Part shown: positions 48,740 to 61,340 of the stretch, in pieces
Numbering within the stretch: position 1 is the first letter of the stretch
How the letters are laid out: the number at the start of each line of letters is the position of its first letter
Assembly: GCA_020205615.1 (NCBI GenBank)
Contig: CM035165.1
Location: forward strand, 86,428,005-86,492,004
From: Panax quinquefolius
Lineage: Eukaryota; Streptophyta; Magnoliopsida; Apiales; Araliaceae
Length of the DNA: 64,000 nucleotides
Direction: 5' to 3'
Notes under the pieces: model-generated
The model's input: the letters and a program-made list of their open reading frames with translations, nothing else
Database searches by the model: none
Told to the model about the DNA's origin: nothing
Translations under genes and position numbers: made by a program

Positions 48740-49416
48740 TGATGATGTTCGGGAGCATTTTACCGACATTCGGGTAGGCTGAAGGCCTGGCATTAGAAGG
48801 GGTTTATAAGCTCAGTGGGCCGAAGCCCTTGGAGATGTTGAAGGTGTTCGAGTTCGGGTATCCGAGTCCTTTGGGCCTCTAACCCTAATCAAGAGATATA
48901 GTGTTCGTGGTCGGCCTTGAGTCCCTTGGGCGAAGCCCGCACTGGATTATGAGCTCGATTGGATTAGGCCTGTACAGTGGGCTAGCTTGCGTACGGAGTC
49001 TGGAGCCATAAGAAGTTTAAATGGTTATGGACTCTAGTCCTAACCATATTTGAATAAGGTAACTCCAAAGGTAGTGTTTGGATTGGATTCCACTTCCACC
49101 TTCTAAGGAGATTATGTTGGACCCAAATTATGGTAACTGCCATGTTTAGGAGTCCTAAACCGACTCGGAGATGGATTCTAAGGTAGTGAGAGTACTATAA
49201 ATACAAGGCTTGGGTTTCAATTAATAGGTAATACTTCATTGAGCACTAAACACTAAAGCCTCCATCGTTATACCTTGTGAACGACACATGCACTTATTCT
49301 CACACAGTCTTATCCCCGGTTGGCGAAGCCGTCGAAGCTTCGTGGTTTGATCATTATTGTGCGAGTTCCGCGTGGATTACGTGATTGACGCCTACCGACA
49401 AAACTTGGCGTTAACA
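48740..49416 (+). mobile_element. 5' LTR of a Tat-lineage gypsy element
   Basis: The right end is clear: GGCGTTAACA followed by the PBS. The start TGATGATGTTCGGG at 48740 is the best TG candidate and is estimated. A TATA box TATAAATA lies at 49196-49203 and the region is markedly less AT-rich than its surroundings, as is the whole element. Confidence 0.7.
49196..49203 (+). promoter_or_regulatory. TATA box of the Tat-type LTR
   Basis: TATAAATA about 220 bp before the LTR end, followed by a plausible U5. Confidence 0.6.
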
Positions 49417-49434
49417 TTGGCGCTAGAAGGAGGG
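49417..49434 (+). other. PBS of the Tat-type element
   Basis: TTGGCGCTAGAAGGAGGG directly follows the LTR end. The TTGGCGC(C/T) start is common among plant Tat/Athila-type gypsy elements. Confidence 0.75.
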
Positions 49435-49479
49435 CTTAGTGCTTTCTACAATCACAATTAAATATTTCTTTGAAGGTGC

Positions 49480-50233
49480 CATGGCGAGCATCAACAAAGG
49501 CTCTCCGTCTGTCGAGGCGTAAACTCACCGACCACACGGTGAGAGGGTTTGCTAAAAAGATGGGATGGGCCCAAAGAATCAGGAAGGTAATTCGGACCAT
49601 GCCCAGTCGACACGAAGGCGCCTATTCTCCTCAAGCCAACACACCCCACTCACCGCAAGTGCATTTAAAAACGGTCTCATGTAATGCTGGCGAGGCGGGA
49701 TCGAGGCGAAGGGAGTCGGGATCAACGTGAATTCATACTGCAGAAAAAATGGCAACAGAATAAGGATGCCATGTTGGCCTTACGTCTTCAGCAAGAGGAA
49801 CTCGAGGGACAGATGGAGAAGATGGCTGGAGAATAGGAGGCTTCCTCAAAGAGGCGTAGGCATCAGAGCCGATCCCGGTCACCTCGACAGGGGGAGGCAG
49901 AAAGAGAAAGGAGTAGACCCAAGAGTTGCTCCGGGGAAGGCAGAAGTCGAAGGAGGAGTCGTTATACTAAAAGAACTTCTGATTACCAGGGCAGATCGGG
50001 GCAGAGGAGGTGGGTCGCCTCTCCCGAATATGAAAGGGATAGACACAGATCGTCCACTCATAAAGAGGTGTCCGATCCCCTTGCTCAAAGAGTGGCTGAG
50101 TTGGAAAAACTGCTCGCGATGAAAAGTTCGATGGGAATGCCATCGGCCTGCCTAAGTTCGCCCTTTTCACCAGAAATCAACCATGTCACTGCCGACCCAA
50201 AAAAGAAGATTCCCCCGATAGAGACGTACGACT
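49480..50233 (+). pseudogene. Tat-type gag, N-terminal part
   Basis: The first ATG after the PBS (about 49480) opens MASINKG and soon stops. The true frame is recovered further on with an arginine/serine-rich stretch. It ends VAELEKLLAMKSS and PIETYD at 50233, where the family-A derivative interrupts it. It resumes at 56135 as GDPYDY, the usual continuation of plant gypsy gag (YDG..DP..Y). Frameshifts are needed to connect the parts. Codon use is GC-richer than in the family-A elements. Confidence 0.7.
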
Positions 50234-51224
50234 TGTGACGCCCCCAAAACAGGTATACATCACCCATCTTGAGTCGCCAAATACATGGTACAGAATACAA
50301 ATAAAAACTTAATTATACAACTGTAGTGTAAAATACGACAAAACATAAGCTGAGAGTTTTAACACGAATATTGTCTTCTAGACAATATCCACACTCAATG
50401 GAGTCCTCATTACAATTATTATCACACTATTTCATAAAATAGTGAGGACAACTAAAGCCACTTATCCTGGACTATTACTCCATTCCCCGACTCGTCCCAG
50501 CTATATTCTTATTTCCTGAAAAGAACAATGAAAGAAAAGGGTGAGCTCAACTAGCCCAGTAAGAAATATTATGACTAAGATAATGCAGAATAAATTATCC
50601 TTAGCCTTCAACAGTATAAAAATTGATAGAATTTAATAGACAACAAGTTATAGATCAACAACTGCAGCAGAATAAACAATCCATTAGAAGATTCAAGTAG
50701 AGCATGATATCTACTATCTTCTATGATTTAAAAGTTTGTCATCAATTTTATCGCTGAGACTCAGCTTAATAAATAAACCACATAATCGAATCATCCCTGC
50801 ACTACGGGCCAAGGATATTCATGTAATCATCAATAGTCATGATTATACTAAATAATCCCTAGTCATAATCATACTAACATTTGTCCATCAATGCACTACG
50901 GGCCAATGATGACTTTTACCACATCATTTGTAACATTACGGGTCATGATTATACCGAATGATCCCTGGTCATAATCATACCAATTAACAGTCCATCTATG
51001 CACGTAAGCCACAGATGACTTTCATCACAATAAAAGCATGATGATGATGACAATGATATAAGCATTAATCAAACGAAATCAAGGATAAATATTAAAGACT
51101 TTAAATTTATCAAGAGTTTAAAAATATCCAAATTTTCAACATGATACTGCTTTGTGGAGTAAAATTCAAGAATAATATTCATGTATCAAAAATAATTGGA
51201 CAGAAAAGAAATATATCTTTCGGG

Positions 51225-51480
51225 TGAATAGTACCCCGACATGAAAAGTGCCCAAATACCCGAATGAATAATATTTAAGTGAATAGTAACCTGGTGAATA
51301 GTAACTCGTGAGTAACCGGGTGAATAGTAACCCGTGAATAGTAACTCATGAATAGTACTCTGGCACGAAAAGTGCCCCGAATATCCGAGTGAATAATATT
51401 CGAGTGAATAGTAACCGGGTGAATAGTAACTCGTAAATAGTAACTCATGAATAGTAACTCGTGAATAGCATTCCGACATA
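51225..51480 (-). repeat. TACTATTCAC minisatellite, derivative 3' LTR
   Basis: Units GTGAATAGTAAC(C/T)(C/G) on the plus strand, more than a dozen, with a higher-order repeat of about 130 bp (AAAAGTGCCC... seen twice). Confidence 0.85.
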
Positions 51481-51869
51481 AAAAGATCAATAATTATCAA
51501 AAAAGCTCAGAATAATATTTCCATGAAAAAATACTGGATGAAGCGCAAATATCAAGGATATTCTACTAATTTCACGGAGTATAGACGCAATACTTAAACA
51601 AAATGAGTGTAGAAGTAGGAATACGAAATGAAATAATATTACTTACATACTATAGAGTATGGAAGAAAATATTATTTCCTACGAATGCTGAACAAAAATA
51701 ATATCCCTTACGAATACGAAAGAAATAATACCCCTTACCTTAGAAGAAGACTGGATACTGGAATAGTGAAGTAACATACTATTCTTATTCTTTCTCTCTA
51801 TAGCTTTTTTCTCTATAATTGCTCTTGTGAGTCTTAGTGAATTGGTGAGAATGAAAGAAGAATGAGCTT

Positions 51870-51878
51870 CTATTTATA
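51870..51878 (-). promoter_or_regulatory. TATA box, derivative 3' LTR
   Basis: TATAAATAG on the minus strand, followed by AAGCTCATTC as in 35777-35786. Confidence 0.6.
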
Positions 51879-53050
51879 GGAAAACATAGTTTCGATAATT
51901 GCACATTTTGGGCTCGAAATATTACAGTATATTACATTCATATTTTCCTCCATTTTTAATTTAGTCCTACAAGTATTATCAAACTTGCACCACCTCCCCT
52001 AATAGTACATCATGTGAATCAATAGTTCAGTTATGTGAATCAATAGTTCTATACATGTGAAAAAAATAATTACAGTATAATACATTCATCTATACCTCCA
52101 TTTTTAATTTAGTCATGCAAGTATTATCAATCTTGCACCACCTCCCCTAATAGTACATGCATGTGAATCAATAGTACATATATGTGAACAAATAGTTACA
52201 AACATGTGAATTAATAGCAATTAATTGCTCATTTATCCGATTAATTACCCGATTGGTCAATATAACCTCCAGACATCAATTATTATCAGAATAGATGTTG
52301 ATTTCCACTAACAATAATAATCCCAACACAATGGAAATATCAATTTTATCTTTAATCAACACGAACGTATTCATCATTAATATTATAACTCATAATATTT
52401 AACAACCAGATCATTCCCAGGAAAAAAAGGGGCTTTCCGATAAGGATTTCTCCCTATTGGCGCGCAATTAAGTGACCAAATCTCTCATTGACAGAACTTT
52501 CTAGACATCGTCAATATTGCAAATAATAATATGAATAACTTTGTTGTCTCAATTATTGATTTAATAATAATAAATATTATGAAGATGATACTGTGACAAT
52601 AATTGAATTAATAATATGAGAGATATTATACAGCAATTACTGTAGCAATAATTGAGTGTAACTGAGTGACTTCTCACGTAAGCATCAATAATCAATACTG
52701 TGTGCTACTATGTAACCACGCGTATTATTGTACTTTTACCACCGAGTATTTCAACAGTTTAACGGTAAAACTTTCGCCATTATTTTTATAAAAGATATTT
52801 TTGTCGTTTTCTAACTACGACAATACTTCCGTTGTGGGGTCCACCAATGATGGTGTCGTCGTATGAATATTCCCTGTCAAAAAGAATATTCCCCGACCAA
52901 ACGAATAATTTATGACAACTTGCTTACTTTGAAAAAATTTCACATATCACCTTTAACTTTAACCCTTTATCAATTTAACAATTTACTAAATAGAATAATA
53001 ATTATAAGAAAATTGAATACTTTCATTTTCCTAAAATTCGGGATCTTACA

Positions 53051-53392
53051 ATCTCCCCTCCTTATGAAATTTCGCCCTCGAAATTTACGTACCTGGTAGT
53101 TCGAAGAGATGAGAATACCTTGCTTTCTTTTCAGATTGTACCTTCCCGGTTATTTCCTATGTATCATAATTTTTCCATTGCTCATCTCCTGTATTTCAGA
53201 TATCATTCTAGAATATAGTTTCAAAATAAGGGTTAATTGATATACCACATAATACCCCTATACTCTGTCCGACCAATTAAACAACAAATAAACTTAGGTA
53301 GGTCATTCTAGCGAAGAAATACCCGCCTCTCTCCTCCTAGTTCTAGTCTCACATCTCAGCCTGAGATCATATCCCTAAGCTTTGATACCAAC
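53051..53392 (-). other. 342-bp internal segment: PBS, gag start fused to pol end, PPT
   Basis: On the minus strand it starts GTTGGTATCAAAGCTTAGGG (PBS at 53390-53379) and follows the leader of the complete element to an ATG about 190 bp in. That ATG opens a frame of 16 codons (MISEIQEMSNG...). The sequence then switches to one matching the 3' end of pol (AAGGTATTCTCATCTCTTCGA against 44859-44878) and the PPT AAGGAGGGGAGAT. The deletion joint lies near 53180. Confidence 0.85.
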
Positions 53393-56134
53393 TGTGACGC
53401 CCCCAAAATAGGTATACATCACCCATATTGAGTCGCCAAATACATGGTACAGAATACAAATAAAAACATAATTATACAACTGTCGTGTAAAATACGACAA
53501 AAACATAAGCTGAGAGTTTTAACACGAATATTGTCTTCTAGACAATATCCACACTCAATGGAGTCCTCATTATAATTATTATCACACTATTTCATAGAAT
53601 AGTGAGGACTACTAAAGCCACTTATCCTGGACCATCACTCCATTCCCCGACTCGTCCCAGCTATATTCTCATTTCCTGAAGATAACAATGAAAGAAAAGG
53701 GTGAGCTCAACTAGCCCAGTAAGAAATATTATGACTAAGATAATGCAGAATAAATTATCCTTAGCCTTCAACAGTATAACAACTGATAGAATATAATAGA
53801 CAACAAGTTTTAGATCAACAACTGCAGTTAAATAAACAATCCATTAGAAGAGTCAAGTAGAGCATGATATCTACTATCTTCTATGATTTAAAAGTTTATC
53901 ATCAATTTTATTGCTAAGACTCAGCTTAATAAATAAACCACATAATCGAATCATCTCTGCACTTCGGGCCAAAGATATTCATGTAATCATCAATGGTCAT
54001 GATTATACCAAATAATCCCTGGTTATAATCATACCAACAACTGTCCATCAATGCACTACGGGCCAATGAGGACTTATACCACATCATTTGTAACATTACG
54101 GGTCATGATTATACGGAATGATCCCTGGTCATAATCATACCAATCAACAGTCCATCTATGCACGTAAGCCACATATGACTTTCATCACAATATAAGCATG
54201 ATGATGATGACAATGATATAAGCATTAATCAAATGAAATCAAGGATAAATATTAAAGACTTTAAATTTATCCAGAGTTTAAAAATATTCAAATTGTCAAC
54301 ATGATACTGCTTTGTGGAGTAAAATTCAAGAATAATATTCATGTATCAAAATAATTGACGGAGAAAAATATATATCTTAAATTGAATAGTACCCCAAAGC
54401 ATAAAAAGTGCCCAAATACTAGAATGAATAATATTCGGGTGAATAGTAACAAATGAATAGTAACTTTGAATAGTATTACCACACGAAAAAAGTGCCCCGA
54501 ATAATACCCCAAATAATAGTAAGGGTGAATAGTAACTAATGAATAGTAAATCGTGAATAGTATTCTGGCATGAAAAGATCAATAATTATCAAGAAAGCTC
54601 AGAATAATATTTCCATAAAAAGATACTGGATGAAGTGCAAATATCAAGGATATTCTACTAATTTCACGGTGTATAGAAGAAATACTTCAACTAAATGAGT
54701 GTAGAAGTAGGAATATGAAATGAAATAATATTACTTACATACTACAGAGTATGGAATAAAATATTATTTCCTACGAATGCTGAACAAAAATAATATCCCT
54801 TACGAATACGAAATAAATAATACCCCTTACCTCAGAAGAAGACTGAATACTGGAATAGTGAAGTATCAGACTACTCTTCTTCTTTCTCTCTATAGCTTTT
54901 CTATCTATAATTGCTCTTGAGAGTCTTAGTAAATTGGTGAGAATGAAAGAAGAATGGACTTCTATTTATAGGAAAACATAGTTTCGATAATTGCACGTTT
55001 TGGGGCTCGAAATATTATTGTATAATACCTTCATCTTTTCCTCTATTTTTAATTTAGTCCTACAAGTATTATCAAACTTGCATCACCTCCCCTAATAGTA
55101 CATCATGTGAATCAATAGTTCAGTCATGTGAATCAATAGTTCTATACATGTGAAAAAAATTGTTACAGTATATAGTACCTTCATCTATACCTCTATTTTT
55201 AATTTAGTCATGCAAGTATTATCAATCTTGCATCACCTCCCCTAATAGTACATACATGTGAATCAATAGTACATACATGTGAACAAATTGTTATAAGCAT
55301 TTGAATTAATAGCAATTAATTGCTCATTTATCCGATTGGTCAATATAACCTCCAGACATCAATTATTATCGGAATAGATGTCGATTTCCACTAACACTAA
55401 TAATCCCAACACAATAGAAATATCAATTTCATCTTTAATCAACACAAATGTATTCATCATTAATATTATAACTCATAATATTTAACAACCAGATCATTCC
55501 CAGGAAAGAGGGGGCTTTCCGATAAGGATTTCTCCCTATTGGCGCGCAATTAGGTGACCAAACCTCTCCTTGACAGAACTTTCTAGACATGGTCAATAGT
55601 GCAAATAATAATATGAATAACTTTGTCGTCTCAATTATTAATTTAATAATAATAAATATTATGATGATGATACTGTGACAATAATTGAATCAATAATATG
55701 AGAGATATTATGCATCAATTACTGTAGAAATAATTGAGTATAACTGAGTGACTTCTCACATAAGCATCAATAATCAATACCGGTGCTCTCTTATGCAACA
55801 ACTCAGTATTCTTTATACTTTTACCACCGGGTATTTCAACAGTTTAACGAAAAAACTTTCGCCGTTATTTTTATAAAAGATATTTCTGTCGTTTTCTAAC
55901 TACGACAATACTTCCAATGTGGGGTCCACCAATGATGGCGTCGTCGTACGAATATTCAATGTCAAAAAGAATATTCCCAGACCAAACGAATATTTTATGA
56001 CAACTTGCTTACTTTGAAAAATTTTCACATATCACCTTTAACTTTAACCCTTTATCAATTTAACAATTTAGTAAACAGAATAATAATTATAAGAAAATTG
56101 AATACTTTCATTTCCTAAAATTCGGGATCTTACA
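53393..56134 (-). repeat. 5' LTR of the deletion derivative (2742 bp)
   Basis: Starts on the plus strand TGTGACGCCCC and ends GGGATCTTACA. TATA box (minus) at 54962-54970. Minisatellite at 54385-54570 is shorter than in its partner. Of the three CAAT(A/T)ATTG sites only the one at 55679 is intact. Confidence 0.93.
54962..54970 (-). promoter_or_regulatory. TATA box, derivative 5' LTR
   Basis: TATAAATAG on the minus strand in the standard family-A position. Confidence 0.6.
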
Positions 56135-59100
56135 CGCTGGGTTGGGAGATCCCTACGATTATTCAGATGGGTGTGACAGGTTGATGACGTACTACGGACA
56201 TTCGGACGCTGGTAAGTGCCACATGTTCGCAACAACTTTAAAAAAGAGCGCCCGAGAGTGGATGGGGACCTTAACAGTAGGATCAATTATTTCACGGAAT
56301 AACCTTCGAGATAAGTTTCATGCTCGATTTGGGAGTAACAAGAGACGAGGAAAAATCACGGCTTCCCTCATGCAGGTGCGACAGAGGTCGGATGAAAGCC
56401 TAAGTCAGTACGTTAAGAGATTTTGGGAGGCTGTAGGGTCGGTAGCGGAATTGAATTCCCCTCAAGCCTTGGGATTCTTCACGACTTGTCTAGATATAGG
56501 AAAGTCGAAGAAATTAATGAAGGATCTGGTGATCAACCCTCCGGCAGATCTGACCGAAGCCTTCCATCGAGCTGAGGGATTTATTGCGATAGAAGAGGCT
56601 ATGGGAAATTTTAAACCGCAGACTTATGAGAAGTCTAAGGATCGAGATAAGCAGAATTATCAGCGATCAGACAATCAGCAGAGATCAAATAATTATGGTA
56701 GAAAAAACTATAACGGTGGAGGTTTGGGAAGTGGTCGACCACCTTTCCCAAGCAAAAGTGTCAATAAAGTCTACACCGCCCTCAACACAGATCGGGCGAA
56801 GATATTGGAGGAGATGCGGAACAATCCATTTTTCGAGCCATGTTCGACGCATCCGAAGCCCGGAAAGAGAGGTCAGAATAAATATTGTGAATACCATCAA
56901 AGTCGTGGACATACGACGGAGATGTGCAATTATTTGAAGGATCTGATAGAGAAGAACGTTCAGAATGGCTAGTTAGTACAATATGTGGTTGGTCGAGAGA
57001 ATTCTGAAGCTCCCAGGGAGGAAAATAGAGGGCCGACTCGGGACACCAAACCACAATCGAACCAGCCACCTCGAGGCGTAATTGATGTAATTTCGGGCGA
57101 TTCGGTAGGGCGTGTGATCGGGAAGAAGAGAAGTGGACACCTCAAAGCTGTGTTGTTAGTGGAAGGTTCCTCATCGAGAAAGGATCGGGCCTACTCGGGA
57201 GTATCCATCTCTTTCTCGGACGAAGACTATCCTACGGATCTTATAGAGCCACACGATGGGGCATTGATAATAACTGCTAAAGTCGAGCCAATGGACATGA
57301 AGAGAATGATGATCGACAATGGGTCCTCGGTCGACATACTATACACTCACGCTTATCAGAGGTTGGATCTGGAAGGAAAAAAGATGGAGTTGGGTGTAGA
57401 AGGCTCGTTGTACGGTTTCAGTGGAGACCCGGTGCATGTGTCAGACACCATCGAATTACCAGTCAGGTTCGGTACAGCTCCCCAGCAGGCAGAGATAACG
57501 GTCAGATTCTTTGTAGTGCAGGTGGATTCAGCGTATAATGCTTTTTTGGGAAGGCCGACATTAGCAGCGTTGCAAGCAGTAACATCAATACCGCACTTCA
57601 AGATCAAGTTTTTGACACCAAATAGGATTGGGGAAGTAAAAGGTGATCTTGATATTACCTGAAGGTGCTATCGGAACACATTAATCTCTTCAGGGGTCGG
57701 GGTCAGCAAACAGAAACAAACGATGGCCATTGAAATAGAGCCATTCACTAAAGGTAGTACGAAATCGATTGCCCTGGCTGCCGAAGAGACAAAGGATGTA
57801 GAGTTGGTCCCAGGGAACTCAGAGAAGTTGATTAAGATTGGATCGGGATTGTTGGAACCGTTCAGAACGGGGTTGGTAGATCTTCTTTGGGTACACGCCG
57901 ACATATTCGCATGGGAACCTAGTGATATGCCCGGGGTAAACGAGTTAGTGGCGTTACACCGGTTACATGTAGACCCAAAAAGGAAACTAGTTATTCAGAA
58001 GAGAACGATCTTTGCTCCAGAGAGGTAGAGGATCATAGATGAAGAAATCGCTAAACTTCTGGAAGCGAAATTCATATTCGAAATTGACTACCCGGAATGG
58101 CTGAAAAATGTGGTTCTAGTTCAAAAATAAAACGGGAAGTGGAGATTATGCATAGATTACATGAACCTGATCAAGGCATGCCCAAAAGATTTCTATCCTT
58201 TGCCTAACATAGATGAGTTGATTGATGCCACATCGGGGTACGACATGTTGAGCTTCATGGATGCCTTCTCAGGATACCACCAGAATTTGATGAGCAAGGA
58301 GGATATCCCAAAGACGAGTTTCATCACGCACCGGGCCATATATGCATATCGAAAGATGACCTTCAGACTGTTAAATGCCGGGGAAACATATCAGCGAATG
58401 ATGAACTTTGTGTCCAGAAAGCAGTTAGGCTGAAGTATGGAGGTTTATGTGGACGACATGATTGTTAAAAGCATGTCAGTTCGGGATCACCTGGCGGATC
58501 TGGAAAGCTACTTTGAAATAGTACGAAGACACAAGCTGCGGTTGAACTCGACTAAATGTACTTTTGGATTGGGTTCAAGAAAGTTTTTGGGATATTTGAT
58601 CAGTAAACAGGGCATTGAGGCAAATCCGGAGAAAATCCAGGCGATCTTAGACATGAAATCTCCTAAGACATATAAAGATGTACAGAGGTTGACGGGCCGA
58701 ATAGCTGCCCTTCAAAGATTTATGTTGAAGTCAGTCGAAAGATGTTTACCTTTCTTTGACACTCTCAAGGAGCTGAAGAATGAGAGGAGTTTCTAGTGGA
58801 CCTCAGAGTGCGAAGATGCGTTCCAAGGGATCAAGAAATATTTGTCTTCTGTACCCTTATTGAAGAAGCCGATCCCTTCGGAACCTTTATATCTATACTT
58901 GGCTGCAAGATCGATGGCCGTGGGGGCAACACTGGTAAGGGACAAAGGGGGAAGACAGTACCCGGTATACTACGTCAGCCACGTTCTTCGGGATGCAGAG
59001 ACAAGATATCCGAACCTGGAAAAGTTCACCTACACCTTGAATAATTCAAGTAGAAAGCTGCGACACTATTTCTAAGGTCGGTTGGTAGTGGTGTATATGG

Positions 59101-59353
59101 ATTAGCCATTGAAAAAAGTACTGCACAGGCCAGAAGTGTCGGGTCAGTTGGCTGCTTGGGCAATGGAATTAACACAGTTTGCTTTAGAGTACCATCCCCG
59201 AACAACAATCAAGGGACATGCATTGACAGACTTCATAGTGGAATGTTCTTTTACAGAACCAGACGTGAGTACAATTATAGAAGCTCAACAGGGGCCAACT
59301 TCGTGGACTTTGTATGTAGATGGGTCATCGACTTTGGACATTAGCGGAGCAGA
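56135..59353 (+). pseudogene. Tat-type gag (rest), protease, RT, RNase H and start of second RNase H
   Basis: All parts lie in one frame. Gag runs 56142-56970 (AREWMGTL, FHARF, then CEYHQSRGHTTEMC, a zinc knuckle of CxYHxxxGHxTxxC type). Protease follows at 57290 (IDNGSSVDILY; the Asp-Asn-Gly triad is typical of Tat/Athila). RT runs about 57950-58720 with RLCIDYMNL and catalytic YVDD at 58443. RNase H covers 58790-59080, and the Tat-specific linker AWAMELTQFALEYHPR is at 59154. A second, archaeal-type RNase H starts WTLYVDGSS (59301) and stops after SGA at 59353. Stops at 56970, 57660, 58026, 58128, 58431, 58794, 59073 and 59103 kill the frame. The second RNase H and the integrase are missing because of the joint at 59353. 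Confidence 0.9.
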
Positions 59354-61340
59354 AGATTCCTCATACTCTTTTATGGCTCGTCGAGTGGCTTCGACACTTT
59401 CATCCCTTAAAGAGTTGTTATCCCGGATCACATGCATCAACTTGGCATGCATCCCACCGAACTTCTCCTCAATGGCATGGAGTGCTTGTAGCCGGTCCTT
59501 ATTCTCTTCTAACAGATGATCTCGTTCTTGAACGAGTTTTTTGGCATAATTATCAAGGCCGACAAACTCCTATTTTAGTAAAGAATATTGTTCCTCGAGT
59601 TCGGCGGCTCGACGATTAGCCTCGATCATTTTATTTTGAGCCTCGACCTGAAGCTCCTTCTCTTTCTCCAAGTTCGACCGAAGACGCCAAACCTTAGCCC
59701 CGAGTAGTTCCATATCGATCATAACTCGAGACTCATTCTTAGTAGCGCGAGCCATGGGCATAATGGTTCGGGTGAGGATAACGTTGGCCTACAAACATCA
59801 GAGGAAATAAATAAGTTACGAGAAGTAGAGGATCGACGAGGATAAGTACATTGGGACCTTGGGTTTACCTAACACTGGGCCTTGATATAGGCCACAAAGA
59901 GCTCCTCGAAAGAAAATCCCTTGAACCGCTCGTCGTCTCCTCGTAATTTGAAATGGTCGAGCGTGTTGAAAGGAAATACCTCGGAAGGGCTCCTCGGCCA
60001 AAATATGGTCGGCGTCCCATGAGAGGAACCGGCTTCAGCAGCAGATCTGGATGTTGGGGTTGAACTAGGAAGAGGATCAGCATCCGTAGTCTGAAGATCC
60101 GGATCCTCTATTAGACGAGGCCTCTTTGCGCGATAATCGAAAAGAACCTCTTCGGTTTCCTCTGAATCCTCGTGGATGATAACTGGAGGAGGGGGAGTAG
60201 GAGATGGCTTCAGAACCACTGAAGAAGATGGCTTGGTGGGGGCACTTGGTAGAAAGCTTCTTCTTACTCTACTTGAGCAAAGCCATCTTCTCCGATCCTT
60301 TCATCTTTATCACATTCTTGGTAGAAAGGTCAGTAGTGGTGTTCGGAGGGGCAGGACCCGATGCAGAACCAGTTGAGAGTTCCACAATCGGGATGGTTTC
60401 CTCTTCAGCTGTCTCGTCAGTAATAGGAAGATAGATCCGCTCGGATTTGATCGGCAAGGGGGCTAAAGATTCGGCGGCCCCCTCAGGTTTGAAGATGGTT
60501 ACTACAAGACAGATAGAACACTCAAAAAAGAAGAACAACAAATATAAAGACATTTAAAGTCAAATTAAGGGAAGTAAGAGTTCGGGGATTGTAACTTACG
60601 ACCATGTTTGTACAGCTATGCGTCGTTGGATAAAACTCCCAGATTCCACTCGGTACTGGACAGTTTCTTTTAGAATGCTTTGAAGGCGGTAGATCGGTCC
60701 TTCAAAAATTTGGTTATTTTGGTAATGGGATCTTCAGGAGCAGACCAGTTCGGCAACAGCTTAAGGTCGGTTCCCCTCATGAAGAACCATTGTGGGTGCC
60801 AACCCTTGTTACTGGATGGGGTCTTGATAAAGGTGGCTCGGTAACCCATGATTCGATTCTTAGAAAGCGGGTTCCTTCAATTTCCCAATAGAGAATAAAA
60901 CAAAGAAGAAGTCGAGGCCAGGAGTGATCTCGACCTCCTAACACAAAGCGATAAAAGCAATTAAGTGGATATACGAGTTCAACATAAGTTGTGCGAACCC
61001 GATCCCTACGAAGAAAAGGAAAGAAGAAATGAACTCATGAAGTGGGAACCGAACCCCATACTTCAGAGCCCAGAGGGGAACAACTACCCAGTCACCTTCG
61101 AAATGCCAGAACATCCTTTCGGAGGGTTCAGGTACCCGAAGCTTGTACTCCTTCGGGATGTTGAAGAGATTACAAATATTAGAAAGTTGGGATATGGTGA
61201 TGGAAGATTTGGTGTTGATGTGAGAGAAATCAGTCTCCGAGGCAATAAGCTTTCGGATCCTTGATTCGACACTGTCAGTGGAAGTGTTGATGGGAGCCAC
61301 CGACAAATCGACCGAAATCAAATCTCTGGTGGTGACACCG
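59354..61340 (-). pseudogene. Minus-strand gag-like gene with introns (plant retroelement type)
   Basis: Reading from 61340 down, the frame is open immediately after the PBS. The first part has IPKEYKLRVPEPSERMFWHFEGDWVVV and LKYGVRFPLHEF, then GWHPQWFFMRGTDLKLLPNW at 60790-60740 (in a shifted frame). These match the pattern of the 'putative plant transposon protein' gag-like family: a PEP/RFPL segment followed by GW..FFxxG (from memory). A likely intron runs from donor GTAAGT near 60602 to acceptor TTGTAG near 60505. The next exon has an acidic and proline-rich linker. A second intron probably lies between 59870 (GTAAAC) and 59792 (TTGTAG). The last part (59790-59354) is coiled coil (MARATKNESR onward). 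There are several stops and frameshifts. No ATG is visible at the beginning. Confidence 0.6.

Larger units (their letters stand above)
50234..53050 (-). repeat. 3' LTR of the deletion derivative (2817 bp)
   Basis: Closest in structure to the LTR at 53393-56134 and to 34768-37251 in opposite orientation. TACTATTCAC array at 51225-51480. TATA box (minus) at 51870-51878. CAAT(A/T)ATTG at 52550, 52597 and 52646. A segment around 51960-52080 is partly repeated at 52070-52210 (AGTATTATCAA(A/T)CTTGCACC twice). Confidence 0.93.
50234..56134 (-). mobile_element. Family-A internal-deletion derivative (two LTRs, 342-bp interior)
   Basis: Minus-strand LTRs at 53393-56134 (5') and 50234-53050 (3') surround only 342 bp. 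That segment holds the PBS, the gag start and the pol end with the PPT, so the element has lost about 4.5 kb of coding sequence compared with 37252-44922 (nested LTR excluded). It sits in the gag of the Tat element. Flanking pentamers CGACT (50229-50233) and CGCTG (56135-56139) are not a clean duplication. The signals for reverse transcription are all present, so it could in principle have moved with proteins from a complete relative (inference). Confidence 0.88.

Noticed and set aside
49967..50300. ORFs crossing the 50234 junction on the minus strand
   Set aside because: They read through the boundary between the Tat gag and an LTR, so cannot be real genes.
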